A stretch of 39,511 bases of DNA from Chitinophagales bacterium (GTDB lineage: Bacteria; Bacteroidota; Bacteroidia; Chitinophagales; S012-47), in NCBI GenBank assembly GCA_015487695.1, contig WFPF01000063.1, positions 1-39,511 on the forward strand, given 5' to 3'. Both the position numbers and the translations under genes were made by a program. Shown piece by piece: positions 1 to 7,847 of this stretch (positions within the stretch are counted from its first letter, which is position 1; each line of letters starts with the position of its first letter). The notes under the pieces were generated by a model. The model was not told the origin of the DNA, did no database searches, and worked only from the letters and a program-made list of their open reading frames with translations.

Positions 1-59
1 ATAAGAGACAGATTAAGCATTCCGCTTTATGACGCATGCCTTTATTCCCGATTTAGGTA

Positions 60-88
60 TTTGATTCTTATTTAAATATATAGTTTTG
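60..88 (+). promoter_or_regulatory. Bacteroidota-type promoter for the TolB-like lipoprotein gene
   Basis: A TTTG at 60-63 and a TAGTTTTG at 81-88 are separated by 17 bases. This matches the Bacteroidota -33/-7 pattern (TTTG, then TAnnTTTG). It predicts transcription starting near 95, about ten bases before the ATG at 105. Motif match by eye only. Confidence 0.5.
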
Positions 89-104
89 CCAAAAATCAGA
101 ATCT

Positions 105-1208
105 ATGAGGCATTTTATCTTGTTATTTGCACTGTTGGCAGTGCTTTCGGCTTGCGGAAGTCCTGAGAAAAAGGAAGAAGCAAAGAACCCTGAAAGCCGG
201 GTGGAGCCATACAAGGACACCCTGCGCTATCCGCAGGAAAAGCACCTGAAAAATGTGCAACAACTTACTTTTGGAGGCGACAATGCCGAAGCTTATTTCA
301 GCTTCGACAGCAAAATGCTGGTCTTTCAGCGCACGACCCGCGATTCTGTGATTCCCTGCGATCAGATATTTACCGGTGTCATTCCGGCCCTCGGTGAGCC
401 CTTTGATTACAAAATGGTCAGCACCGGACTGGGCCGCACTACCTGTGCCTACTTCTACCCTGACAACGATACGATCATTTATGCCAGCACGAGCTATTTT
501 GATGAGGCCTGCCCGCCCGAGCCGGACATGCGCAAACTGAAAAAATACGTCTGGCCCATTTACAACAGCTACGAGCTGGTACTCACAGACCGCGAGGGTT
601 CTTTCCAACACCGCCTGACAAACAACGATTACTACGATGCCGAGGCTACGCTATCGCCCAAGGGCGATAAGATGATTTTTACATCCACACGAAGCGGAGA
701 CCTTGAACTTTGGGTGATGAATCTTGACGGAACGGGCTTAAAACAAATCACACACGAGCTGGGATATGACGGAGGAGCTTTCTTTTCGCCCGATGGCAGC
801 AAGATCGTGTGGCGTGCTTCGCGGCCCAAGGGCGAAGATGCCGAGCAATACAAGAAGCTTTTGGCTCAGGGTCTGATTCAGCCGACCAACCTCGAACTAT
901 TTATAGCCGATGCCGATGGCAGCAATGTAAAACAGGTAACAAGCCTTGGCTCTGCCAACTGGGCTCCCAACTGGCATCCTTCGGGCGAGAAACTGATCTT
1001 TGCCAGCAACCACAAGTCGGGCGGACGAACATTTAATTTGTTTCTCGTCAACCTCGATGGCAGCGGCCTGGAGCAGATTACTTTTGACAATACTTTTGAT
1101 GCATTCCCCATGTTTTCTTTTGATGGAAAGAAACTGGTCTGGTGCAGCAACCGCAACAATGGCAATACCCGCGATACCAACGTTTTTATTGCCGACTGGG
1201 AAGAATAA
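105..1208 (+). CDS. TolB-like PD40 beta-propeller lipoprotein
   Basis: Predicted exported lipoprotein of 367 residues. The N-terminus is a short lipoprotein signal peptide with a lipobox (Leu-Ser-Ala-Cys, Cys17) followed by a charged linker rich in Glu and Lys. The rest has repeated WD40-like/PD40 blades, recognisable by 'SPxGxKxIFxSxR' and 'LDGTGLKQIT'-type strands at roughly residues 180-360 and by a degenerate first blade near residue 60. Such propellers usually mediate protein contacts or bind ligands in the periplasm; the specific partner cannot be told here. It is not TolB itself, because there is no TolB N-terminal domain and no tol-pal genes are nearby. The next gene, hmgA, starts 76 bases downstream on the same strand, but no functional link is evident. 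Fold assignment is firm, function open. Confidence 0.8.
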   Translation: MRHFILLFALLAVLSACGSPEKKEEAKNPESRVEPYKDTLRYPQEKHLKNVQQLTFGGDNAEAYFSFDSKMLVFQRTTRDSVIPCDQIFTGVIPALGEPFDYKMVSTGLGRTTCAYFYPDNDTIIYASTSYFDEACPPEPDMRKLKKYVWPIYNSYELVLTDREGSFQHRLTNNDYYDAEATLSPKGDKMIFTSTRSGDLELWVMNLDGTGLKQITHELGYDGGAFFSPDGSKIVWRASRPKGEDAEQYKKLLAQGLIQPTNLELFIADADGSNVKQVTSLGSANWAPNWHPSGEKLIFASNHKSGGRTFNLFLVNLDGSGLEQITFDNTFDAFPMFSFDGKKLVWCSNRNNGNTRDTNVFIADWEE

Positions 1209-1284
1209 GGAAATCCCCGGCCGGCTTCTCTTTTCTGCCTGAATATGTCCCAAGGTTTTTTTAACTTTTAGCAAAATTTTAATC

Positions 1285-2442
1285 ATGCCTTTTTATCAGA
1301 AGAGGGGCCGTATTCCCCACAAGCGCCACGTAACTTTCAGAAAAGAAGACGGCTCGCTTTTTCATGAAGAGCTCTTCGGAACCATCGGCTTCGATGGCAT
1401 GTCGGTTTTGATGTATCATCACTATCCTCCGACCCGGGTCAAAGAGATATTGGAATCCATAGATGTCAGGCCCGAGATTGCCGAAGCGGAAAATATGAAG
1501 GCCAGAAGTTTTAAAGGTTTTCAGCTGACTCCGGCTGACGATTTCCTGGACAGCCGCACTCCGGTGCTGGTAAACAAGGACGTGCACATTTCGCTGGCGG
1601 CTCCCCGCCTGTCGCTGCGTGATTACTTCTACAAAAACTCCTCGGCCGATGAGTTGATTTTCATTCACCGCGGCAGCGGCACCCTGCGAACCATGCTGGG
1701 AAAAATTCCTTTTTCTCCCGGAGACTATCTGATGATTCCGAGAGGCATTATCTATCAGATTGATTTTGACAGCGAAGACAACCGCCTCTTCATTGTCGAG
1801 TCATTTTCGCCCATTTATACTCCGAAGCGCTATCGCAACTGGTTTGGTCAAATGCTGGAGCACGCGCCTTTCTGTGAACGCGATCTTCGTCCACCGGGCG
1901 AGCTGGAAACTTATAATGAGCGCGGAGATTTTCTCATAAAGATCAAGCGCGATGGTGTCTTGCATCGCTTTGTATATGACAACCACCCCTTTGACATCGT
2001 GGGATGGGACGGATATAATTTCCCCTATGCATTCTCTATTCATGATTTCGAGCCCATTACAGGGCGCATACATCAGCCCCCACCGGTACATCAGACCTTC
2101 GAGGCTGCCGGATTTGTGGTTTGCTCCTTTGTGCCGCGTCTTTACGATTATCATCCCGAGGCGATCCCTGCTCCCTACAATCACAGCAACATCGACTCCG
2201 ATGAAGTGCTCTATTACGTAGAGGGCAATTTTATGAGCCGGACGAATATCGAACAGGGCATGATTACATTGCATCCGGCCGGCATTCCGCACGGGCCGCA
2301 CCCCGGCACATACGAAGGCAGCATCGGGAAAAAAGAAACTCTGGAACTGGCTGTCATGGTAGATACCTTTGCCCCGCTCCAGCTGACCAAAGAGGCACTG
2401 AAACTGGACACGGGCGATTACTATAAATCGTGGCTTTCATAA
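1285..2442 (+). CDS. hmgA: homogentisate 1,2-dioxygenase
   Basis: Non-haem iron dioxygenase that opens the ring of homogentisate to give maleylacetoacetate in tyrosine and phenylalanine breakdown. The 385-residue protein is shorter than the roughly 440-residue human/Pseudomonas enzyme, as in other bacterial short forms. It is a bicupin. The C-terminal half carries the likely iron ligands: a His in 'PYNHSNIDSDE', a Glu six residues on, and a His in 'HPAGIPHGPHPG'. The opening 'MPFYQKRGRIPHKRH' is typical of the Bacteroidota proteins. The ATG at 1285 is the first in frame. 4-hydroxyphenylpyruvate dioxygenase, which makes its substrate, starts 21 bases downstream, so the two are very likely co-transcribed. 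The later enzymes, maleylacetoacetate isomerase and fumarylacetoacetase, are not in this window. Confidence 0.93.
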   Translation: MPFYQKRGRIPHKRHVTFRKEDGSLFHEELFGTIGFDGMSVLMYHHYPPTRVKEILESIDVRPEIAEAENMKARSFKGFQLTPADDFLDSRTPVLVNKDVHISLAAPRLSLRDYFYKNSSADELIFIHRGSGTLRTMLGKIPFSPGDYLMIPRGIIYQIDFDSEDNRLFIVESFSPIYTPKRYRNWFGQMLEHAPFCERDLRPPGELETYNERGDFLIKIKRDGVLHRFVYDNHPFDIVGWDGYNFPYAFSIHDFEPITGRIHQPPPVHQTFEAAGFVVCSFVPRLYDYHPEAIPAPYNHSNIDSDEVLYYVEGNFMSRTNIEQGMITLHPAGIPHGPHPGTYEGSIGKKETLELAVMVDTFAPLQLTKEALKLDTGDYYKSWLS

Positions 2443-2463
2443 GAATTCAAGTAGTAAAAAAAC

Positions 2464-3618
2464 ATGAGCATGGAAAAAAGCAAACTCACGAACGTAGAAT
2501 ACGGTGAAGAAAAGTTGTTCGATGATGCGAAGGACTTTCTGCCCATCAAGGGAACCGATTATGTGGAGCTTTATGTAGGCAATGCCAAGCAATCGGCCCA
2601 CTTCTATAAAACGGCTTTCGGCTTTCAGTCCGAAGCCTATGCCGGCCCCGAAACAGGCGTGCGCGATCGTGTGTCATATGTGCTCAGGCAGGACAAGATC
2701 AGACTTGTGCTGACTACACCGCTTACGGCAGACCATCCCATCAACGAACACCTATCGCTGCATGGTGACGGGGTGAAAGTCATCGCCCTCTGGGTCGATG
2801 ATGCCACAAAGGCGTTTGAGGAAACTACAAAACGGGGCGCCAAAGCATATATGGAACCCCAGCGAGAAGAGGATGCCAATGGCTATGTGGTCCGTTCCGG
2901 TATTCATACCTATGGCGATACGGTACATATTTTTGTGGAAAGGGGCGCGTACGAGGGTACTTTCCTGCCGGGCTTCGAGAAATGGGAATCGCACTACAAT
3001 CCTCCGGCCGTGGGCCTGCGATACATTGATCACATGGTGGGCAATGTGGGCTGGAACGAGATGAACACATGGGCCGAATTCTATGCCCAGGTGATGGGAT
3101 TTGCCCAGCTGATCAGCTTTGACGACAAGGATATCTCAACCGAGTATACCGCCCTGATGAGCAAAGTAATGAGCAACGGGAACGGACGGATAAAATTTCC
3201 GATCAACGAGCCGGCCAAAGGGAAGAAAAAGTCTCAGATTGAAGAGTTTATCGATTTCTACAACGGTGCAGGCGTACAGCATATCGCAGTGGCTACCAAC
3301 AATATAATCGAAACGGTTTCGGCCATGCGCGACCGGGGTGTTGAGTTCCTATACGTGCCCGAGAGCTATTATGACGACCTGCTCGACCGCGTGGGTGAGA
3401 TCGAAGAAGACATCGAAACCCTCAAGGAACACGGGGTGCTTGTTGACCGTGACGATGAAGGCTATCTGCTGCAGCTCTTTACCAAACCGGTCCTCGACCG
3501 GCCGACCATGTTTTTTGAGATCATACAGCGCAAAGGCGCCAAATCTTTCGGCAAAGGCAATTTCAGGGCCCTCTTTGAGGCCATCGAAAGGGAGCAGGCC
3601 CGAAGAGGCAACCTCTAA
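2464..3618 (+). CDS. hppD: 4-hydroxyphenylpyruvate dioxygenase
   Basis: Iron- and oxygen-dependent enzyme converting 4-hydroxyphenylpyruvate to homogentisate, the step just before HmgA. The 384-residue protein has two VOC (glyoxalase-fold) halves, about residues 20-165 and 175-365. The catalytic half shows the expected His-His-Glu iron triad: His in 'YIDHMVGNV', His in 'GVQHIAVAT' and Glu in 'FFEIIQRKGAKSFGKGNF'. The C-terminal helix after 'GNFRALFEAIE' that gates the active site is present. Start: ATG at 2464; a second ATG two codons on is equally possible. The stop codon overlaps the stop of the convergent xerD gene by three bases, so no terminator separates them. Length and motifs indicate an intact enzyme. 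Confidence 0.95.
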   Translation: MSMEKSKLTNVEYGEEKLFDDAKDFLPIKGTDYVELYVGNAKQSAHFYKTAFGFQSEAYAGPETGVRDRVSYVLRQDKIRLVLTTPLTADHPINEHLSLHGDGVKVIALWVDDATKAFEETTKRGAKAYMEPQREEDANGYVVRSGIHTYGDTVHIFVERGAYEGTFLPGFEKWESHYNPPAVGLRYIDHMVGNVGWNEMNTWAEFYAQVMGFAQLISFDDKDISTEYTALMSKVMSNGNGRIKFPINEPAKGKKKSQIEEFIDFYNGAGVQHIAVATNNIIETVSAMRDRGVEFLYVPESYYDDLLDRVGEIEEDIETLKEHGVLVDRDDEGYLLQLFTKPVLDRPTMFFEIIQRKGAKSFGKGNFRALFEAIEREQARRGNL

Positions 3619-4529
3619 TCTTTATTCTTACGGTAGCGCGGATGATACATCATCAGTGTGTCGCGAAGATAGCCGCGGCTCAGGTGGGTATAAATCTCTG
3701 TCGTGGTGATGGATTCGTGTCCCAGCATCTGCTGTACGGCCCGCAGGTTGGCACCACCGTTGACCATGTGGGTCGCATAGCTGTGACGAAAAGTATGCGG
3801 ACTGATTACTTTCCTGATGCCGGCTTCTTTTGCCAGGTCTTTTATGGCGGTAAAAACACTGATACGTGATATTTTTTTACCGAATCGATTCAGGAAGATA
3901 AAATCTTCAAAGCCGCGCTGGGCTTCCTGGTGCACCCGTACGGTATCAAGATATCGCTGAAGCTGGGCGGCAGCCGATGCCCCGATCGGGACAAGGCGCT
4001 CTTTGTTTCCTTTTCCAATCACACGTATATAGTCCACATCGAGGTGCAGGTCGGAGCGCCTGAGCCCGGTAAGTTCGGAAACACGTAAGCCGCAGCCGTA
4101 GAGCAACTCGATCATGACCCGCAGGCGCTGGCCTTTCAGTGTGCTGTGGTCAATGGCCGCCATCATTTCTTCGATCTCCTGCACGCTCAGCACCGAAGGG
4201 AGTTTGCGTTTCAGACGGGGTCCTTCGAGAAGTTCCGTGGGGTCGTCATCCACAATGTTTTCGAGCAGGAGGTATTTAAAAAAGGTACGTATCCCCGAGA
4301 GCATCCGGGCCTGAGAGCTGGGGCTGGGCATAAATTCAGCTATGGCCTTCACAAAGCGGCTCAGGTCGGCCGAACTGAGTTCATCGGGACTTTTCCCGCC
4401 CTGGGGAAGGTCAAAGAAGCTGCGCAGTTTCTGAAGGTCGCTGAGATAGGCGGCCACACTGTTGTCTGCAAGCGATTTCTCGAATTGCAGGTAAGCTTTG
4501 AAACCGTGAATACAACTTTTCCAGTCCAT
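3615..4529 (-). CDS. xerD: XerD-type tyrosine site-specific recombinase
   Basis: Tyrosine recombinase of 304 residues, the usual XerC/XerD length. The N-terminal SAM-like core-binding domain covers roughly residues 5-90 and the catalytic domain 110-300. All catalytic residues are visible: Arg149 in 'GCGLRVSEL', Lys173 in 'GKGNKERLVP', His245 and Arg248 in 'SPHTFRHSYATH', His271 in 'LGHESITTTEIY', and the nucleophile Tyr280. In bacteria XerD with XerC resolves chromosome dimers at dif beside FtsK. Bacteroidota often carry only one or two such chromosomal proteins. It lies 21 bases downstream of the glycosyltransferase on the same strand and probably shares its transcript. No flanking att-like repeat, integron array or phage gene is visible, so a housekeeping role is favoured over a mobile integrase. 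Confidence 0.9.
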   Translation of the reverse strand: MDWKSCIHGFKAYLQFEKSLADNSVAAYLSDLQKLRSFFDLPQGGKSPDELSSADLSRFVKAIAEFMPSPSSQARMLSGIRTFFKYLLLENIVDDDPTELLEGPRLKRKLPSVLSVQEIEEMMAAIDHSTLKGQRLRVMIELLYGCGLRVSELTGLRRSDLHLDVDYIRVIGKGNKERLVPIGASAAAQLQRYLDTVRVHQEAQRGFEDFIFLNRFGKKISRISVFTAIKDLAKEAGIRKVISPHTFRHSYATHMVNGGANLRAVQQMLGHESITTTEIYTHLSRGYLRDTLMMYHPRYRKNKD

Positions 4530-4550
4530 TTATTTGGCTTTCCGTTGAAT

Positions 4551-5624
4551 TTACGAAGCCTTTTCCTCCCGTTCCTTTGCTTGGACCGGAAGCTGGCTGA
4601 AATATTTCCTTTTTCTGATGAAAAAGTCGAAAATGAGAATGCCGGAATAGCGGCCCCTTTCATTGTCAGGTGCCACCCGTTTTTGCCTGATCATTCTTTG
4701 TGTCCGCCTTCGTGCGGCCAGCCATTTGAGGTAGCGGAGATGAACATAAAAATGGGCCCGTGCGATGGCCCGGAAGTCAGCTCCGTGTCCCTGCAACAAT
4801 TCCCGAAGGGCAGCCACCCCGTCCAGGACGAGGCGCAAAGGATAAGCCCAGATAAGCCGGCCGGCTTTTTCGTTTTTTATCTGTATGATGAGATTGTTGC
4901 GGAAGTTCAGGTAGGTCTTTCGCGGATGGCCCATGGGCAGGCTGCCTCCGCCCAGGTGGTACACCACCGATGCGGGTACGGCCAGAACCGCATATCCGGC
5001 CCGCTTGATCCGCCAGCAGAGGTCGATTTCCTCCATGTGGGCAAAGAGAACCGGATCAAGGCCGCCAAATTGATGCCACACGGCCGAACGGATAAAAAGG
5101 GCCGCCCCCGAAGCCCAGAATATCTCCATGCTTTCGTCATACTGCCCGCGGTCTTCCTCCACCACGTCAAACAGGCGCCCGCGGCAAAAGGGATAGGCCA
5201 GCAGATCGAGAAAACCGCCTGCCGCTCCGGCATATTCAAAACACTTTCTCTCTTTGTATGCCTTTATTTTGGGCTGTGCTGCGGCTGCTCCCGGGTTCTT
5301 TTCCAGGGCTTCTACCATGGGTTCGATCCAGCCGGCTTCCACCTCCACATCCTGATTGAGGAGGACGTAATAGTCGGCTTCCACGGCTTCGAGGGCTTTG
5401 TTGTATCCGGCAGCAAAGCCGAGATTCGCAGCGTTTTGTATGAGGCGTACCTGCGGAAACGATTCCTTCAGGAGCATGGCGGTATCGTCATCCGAATGGT
5501 TGTCGGCCACAATAATCTCCAGATTGGGATAGCTCGACTTCAAAACCGAAGGCAGGAATTCCCGGAGATAGGAAGCACCGTTCCAGCTCAGAATAACAAC
5601 GGCCACACGGGGTAGATTGCTCAT
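4551..5624 (-). CDS. GT2-family glycosyltransferase (rhamnosyltransferase-like)
   Basis: Family 2 glycosyltransferase of 357 residues with a GT-A fold: 'VAVVILSWNGASYL' at the N-terminus, 'VADNHSDDDT' near residue 40, and a metal-binding 'LLNQDVEV' near residue 90. A conserved acceptor-side motif 'HMEEIDLCWR' lies near residue 220. A basic C-terminal segment after about residue 260 may sit on the membrane. This arrangement resembles WbbL-type rhamnosyl- and other sugar transferases of O-antigen or exopolysaccharide synthesis, but neither sugar nor acceptor can be inferred. It is first in a two-gene minus-strand unit with xerD. A TATCTTTG box sits seven bases upstream of the ATG, so the message may be leaderless. 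Family confident, substrate unknown. Confidence 0.85.
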   Translation of the reverse strand: MSNLPRVAVVILSWNGASYLREFLPSVLKSSYPNLEIIVADNHSDDDTAMLLKESFPQVRLIQNAANLGFAAGYNKALEAVEADYYVLLNQDVEVEAGWIEPMVEALEKNPGAAAAQPKIKAYKERKCFEYAGAAGGFLDLLAYPFCRGRLFDVVEEDRGQYDESMEIFWASGAALFIRSAVWHQFGGLDPVLFAHMEEIDLCWRIKRAGYAVLAVPASVVYHLGGGSLPMGHPRKTYLNFRNNLIIQIKNEKAGRLIWAYPLRLVLDGVAALRELLQGHGADFRAIARAHFYVHLRYLKWLAARRRTQRMIRQKRVAPDNERGRYSGILIFDFFIRKRKYFSQLPVQAKEREEKAS

Positions 5625-5631
5625 ATGCGCT

Positions 5632-5639
5632 CAAAGATA
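5632..5639 (-). promoter_or_regulatory. -7 promoter box for the minus-strand glycosyltransferase
   Basis: Read on the minus strand this is TATCTTTG, matching TAnnTTTG. It ends seven bases before the ATG at 5624, so transcription would begin almost at the start codon. No clear -33 TTTG was found at the usual distance. Confidence 0.35.
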
Positions 5640-5710
5640 GAAAGAAGATCAGCGTGCGAAAACCACTCTTTCAAACATGAATTGAAGATCCGGCACAACT
5701 GCCGGCCCGC

Positions 5711-5743
5711 TTTGGCGTTTCTATCCTTAAAGCACTATTTTTG
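5711..5743 (+). promoter_or_regulatory. Bacteroidota-type promoter for the BatA-domain gene
   Basis: TTTG at 5711-5714 and TATTTTTG at 5736-5743 are 21 bases apart, within the usual Bacteroidota -33/-7 spacing. The predicted transcription start falls at or next to the ATG at 5750, pointing to a leaderless transcript. It is divergent from the glycosyltransferase promoter box at 5632-5639. Confidence 0.5.
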
Positions 5744-5749
5744 CCAGCT

Positions 5750-7783
5750 ATGAAATTTATGCATCCCGAATTTTTATGGGCTCTTTTTGCCTTGTTGATT
5801 CCCCTCATTATTCACCTCTTCAGTTTTCGGAAATTTCGGGCCGTATATTTTTCAAATGTGAGATTCCTCAAAGAGGTCAAAGAGGAAAATGCCTCACGCT
5901 CTAAGCTTAAGCATCTTCTTGTTCTCCTTGCCCGTCTTCTTGCGATCTTTTTCCTGGTTCTTGCTTTTGCCCGTCCCTATCTGCCCGGAGAGGAGAATGA
6001 GGGAAGCCGGCAGGATTCGGCTGTGAGCATTTATGTCGACAATTCTTTCAGCATGGAGGCCAACGGAGAAGAGGTTTCGCTGCTTGATGAAGCCAAAGGA
6101 GCAGCCCTTCAGATTCTGGATGCCTACGGAGAAGACGATCGCTTTCAGCTGCTCAGCAACGACTTTGAAGGCCGGCATCAGCGCTTGTTAACGAAAGAAG
6201 AATTCAGAAATGAACTGCAGGAAGTGGAAATATCGCCCCGCGTAAAGACCCTGAAACAGGTGCTTGCCCGGCAGCGCGATGCCCTTCGGGATTTTGATGA
6301 CCCCGTCTATTTTATGATCTCCGACTTTCAAAAGAAGATCACAAATCTGCCGGAGGACAGTGGCCTGGCACTTTACCTGCTTCCGATGAAGGCCGTCAGG
6401 CAGCAGAATATTGCCATTGACAGTGCCTGGTTGCTGGCTCCCGTAAATCTCAAAGGACAGACAGCTACGCTTTTCGTTCGAATCAGAAACTACGGGGAAG
6501 ACCGGGTGGAAAGTGATCATGTGAGTGTATCGGTAAACGGAAGCCGGAAAGCACTCTCGGATTTCGAAATGGAAGCCGGTGCCAGCATCACCGATACCCT
6601 GACCTTTACCGTGCCGGAGAGCGGCTGGAACTCGGGCGTTATCGAGATCAGCGATTATCCGGTCACTTTTGACGACAAATACTATTTTACATTTTATGCC
6701 CCTTCCCGCATTCGCATCCTTTCTTTAAACCGGGAGGAAGAAGATCCTTATATCAATGGCCTGGCAGTGGCATCCTTTACGGAAGTGGTAAACAAGGCCA
6801 TCGGCCAGGTCGATTATTCGGAGTTTGACCGCTACAATCTTATCATTCTCAATCGTCTGGAAGGAATGAGCAGCGGCCTCGCTGCAGAATTGAGAAATTA
6901 TATCGAAAACGGGGGCAAGGTGCTTTTCTTTCCCTCCGGAAACATGGACCCCGGGCCGGTCAACGACTTTCTTGGCTCGGTGGGTGCCGACCCCTATGGC
7001 CCGCTCCGGGAGGAGGCAACAAGGGTGCGGCAGATCAATACCGGGTCGGGGCTCTATGCCAATGTATTTGAAGAAATACCGCGCAACATGCAATATCCGG
7101 AAGTAAAAAAATACTTCCGCATTTTGCGCCCGGCCTACTCGAAAGGGGAGGAACTGCTCATCCTCAAAAACAACGATCCGCTCCTGCTGCGCTATTCTTT
7201 TGGCAATGGTTCCCTCTTTCTTTCGGCTGTGGCTCCCGACCTTGAGTTTAGCAACTTTCCGCGCCACTCGCTTTTTGCCGTCACCCTGTTTCAGATTGCC
7301 ATCAGCGGGCGTGGCACCGAAGATCTGGCCTTTGTCATTGGCCGCCCCGGAGTGCTGACGGTACCGCGTCCGGCTGGTCCGGCCGGAGAAAGCCTTAAAC
7401 TGAAAAGCATCAGCGAAGAGGGCATCGACCTTTTTCCGCGCCAGCGTCTTCTCGGACGGAGGCTTCTATTGAATTTTGACTCGGAACTGGGCATCGACCG
7501 GGCGGGCATCTACGGACTTTATGAACCGGGCAACGATACGCTTCTGCGTCTGCTGGCCTTTAATTACGACCGCAGCGAGTCGGATATCAGCAGCTACAGC
7601 CCTGAGGAGCTGGCATCTCTCTATCCGCAGCAGGTGAGGTCGGTGCTCGAAGCAGGCGGCTCGCAACTGGCATTGCGCATTACGGAGATCAACCGCGGCC
7701 GCTCTCTCTGGCAGGCAAGCCTCCTTCTTGTCCTGCTTTTCCTTTTCATCGAAACACTCCTTCTGAGATTTTTGCCTAAATAA
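5750..7783 (+). CDS. BatA/VWA-domain membrane protein
   Basis: Membrane protein of 677 residues from the ATG at 5750; an upstream TTG lies inside the predicted promoter box and is unlikely to be used. The N-terminus is a classic BatA domain: 'HPEFLWALFALLIPLIIHLF' forms one membrane helix and a second follows near residues 55-75. A von Willebrand A-like region begins with 'VDNSFSM', which keeps the D-x-S-x-S metal-site pattern. The middle (about 325-400) resembles the class-I glutamine-amidotransferase-like fold seen in many of these proteins, with no catalytic Cys evident. A C-terminal helix near residues 650-672 returns to the membrane. Members of this Bacteroidota family are poorly characterised and are related to the Bat aerotolerance proteins. 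Here it is a single gene, not a bat operon. Confidence 0.82.
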   Translation: MKFMHPEFLWALFALLIPLIIHLFSFRKFRAVYFSNVRFLKEVKEENASRSKLKHLLVLLARLLAIFFLVLAFARPYLPGEENEGSRQDSAVSIYVDNSFSMEANGEEVSLLDEAKGAALQILDAYGEDDRFQLLSNDFEGRHQRLLTKEEFRNELQEVEISPRVKTLKQVLARQRDALRDFDDPVYFMISDFQKKITNLPEDSGLALYLLPMKAVRQQNIAIDSAWLLAPVNLKGQTATLFVRIRNYGEDRVESDHVSVSVNGSRKALSDFEMEAGASITDTLTFTVPESGWNSGVIEISDYPVTFDDKYYFTFYAPSRIRILSLNREEEDPYINGLAVASFTEVVNKAIGQVDYSEFDRYNLIILNRLEGMSSGLAAELRNYIENGGKVLFFPSGNMDPGPVNDFLGSVGADPYGPLREEATRVRQINTGSGLYANVFEEIPRNMQYPEVKKYFRILRPAYSKGEELLILKNNDPLLLRYSFGNGSLFLSAVAPDLEFSNFPRHSLFAVTLFQIAISGRGTEDLAFVIGRPGVLTVPRPAGPAGESLKLKSISEEGIDLFPRQRLLGRRLLLNFDSELGIDRAGIYGLYEPGNDTLLRLLAFNYDRSESDISSYSPEELASLYPQQVRSVLEAGGSQLALRITEINRGRSLWQASLLLVLLFLFIETLLLRFLPK

Positions 7784-7808
7784 TTATCGGCCTCCATAGG
7801 GGCTCGGA

Positions 7809-7840
7809 TTGGACTTTATGCTCGGTAGCAATTAATTTAG
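7809..7840 (+). promoter_or_regulatory. weak promoter candidate for the dihydroorotase-like gene
   Basis: TTG at 7809-7811, a 21-base spacer, then TAATTTAG at 7833-7840, one mismatch from TAnnTTTG. The box ends seven bases before the ATG at 7848, the same close spacing seen for the two genes upstream. Confidence 0.25.
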
Positions 7841-7847
7841 CGCTCAA

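Noticed and set aside
3615-4529. XerD-type protein as a sign of an integrated element
   Set aside because: No att-like repeats, tRNA target, relaxase, phage or transposon gene nearby; length and residues fit a housekeeping Xer protein.
4146-5615. A 489-codon plus-strand open frame opposite xerD and the GT2 gene
   Set aside because: It covers two well-supported minus-strand genes and their gap, its translation shows no family motif, and it is rich in Cys/His/Gly as expected of an antisense shadow of GC-biased codons.
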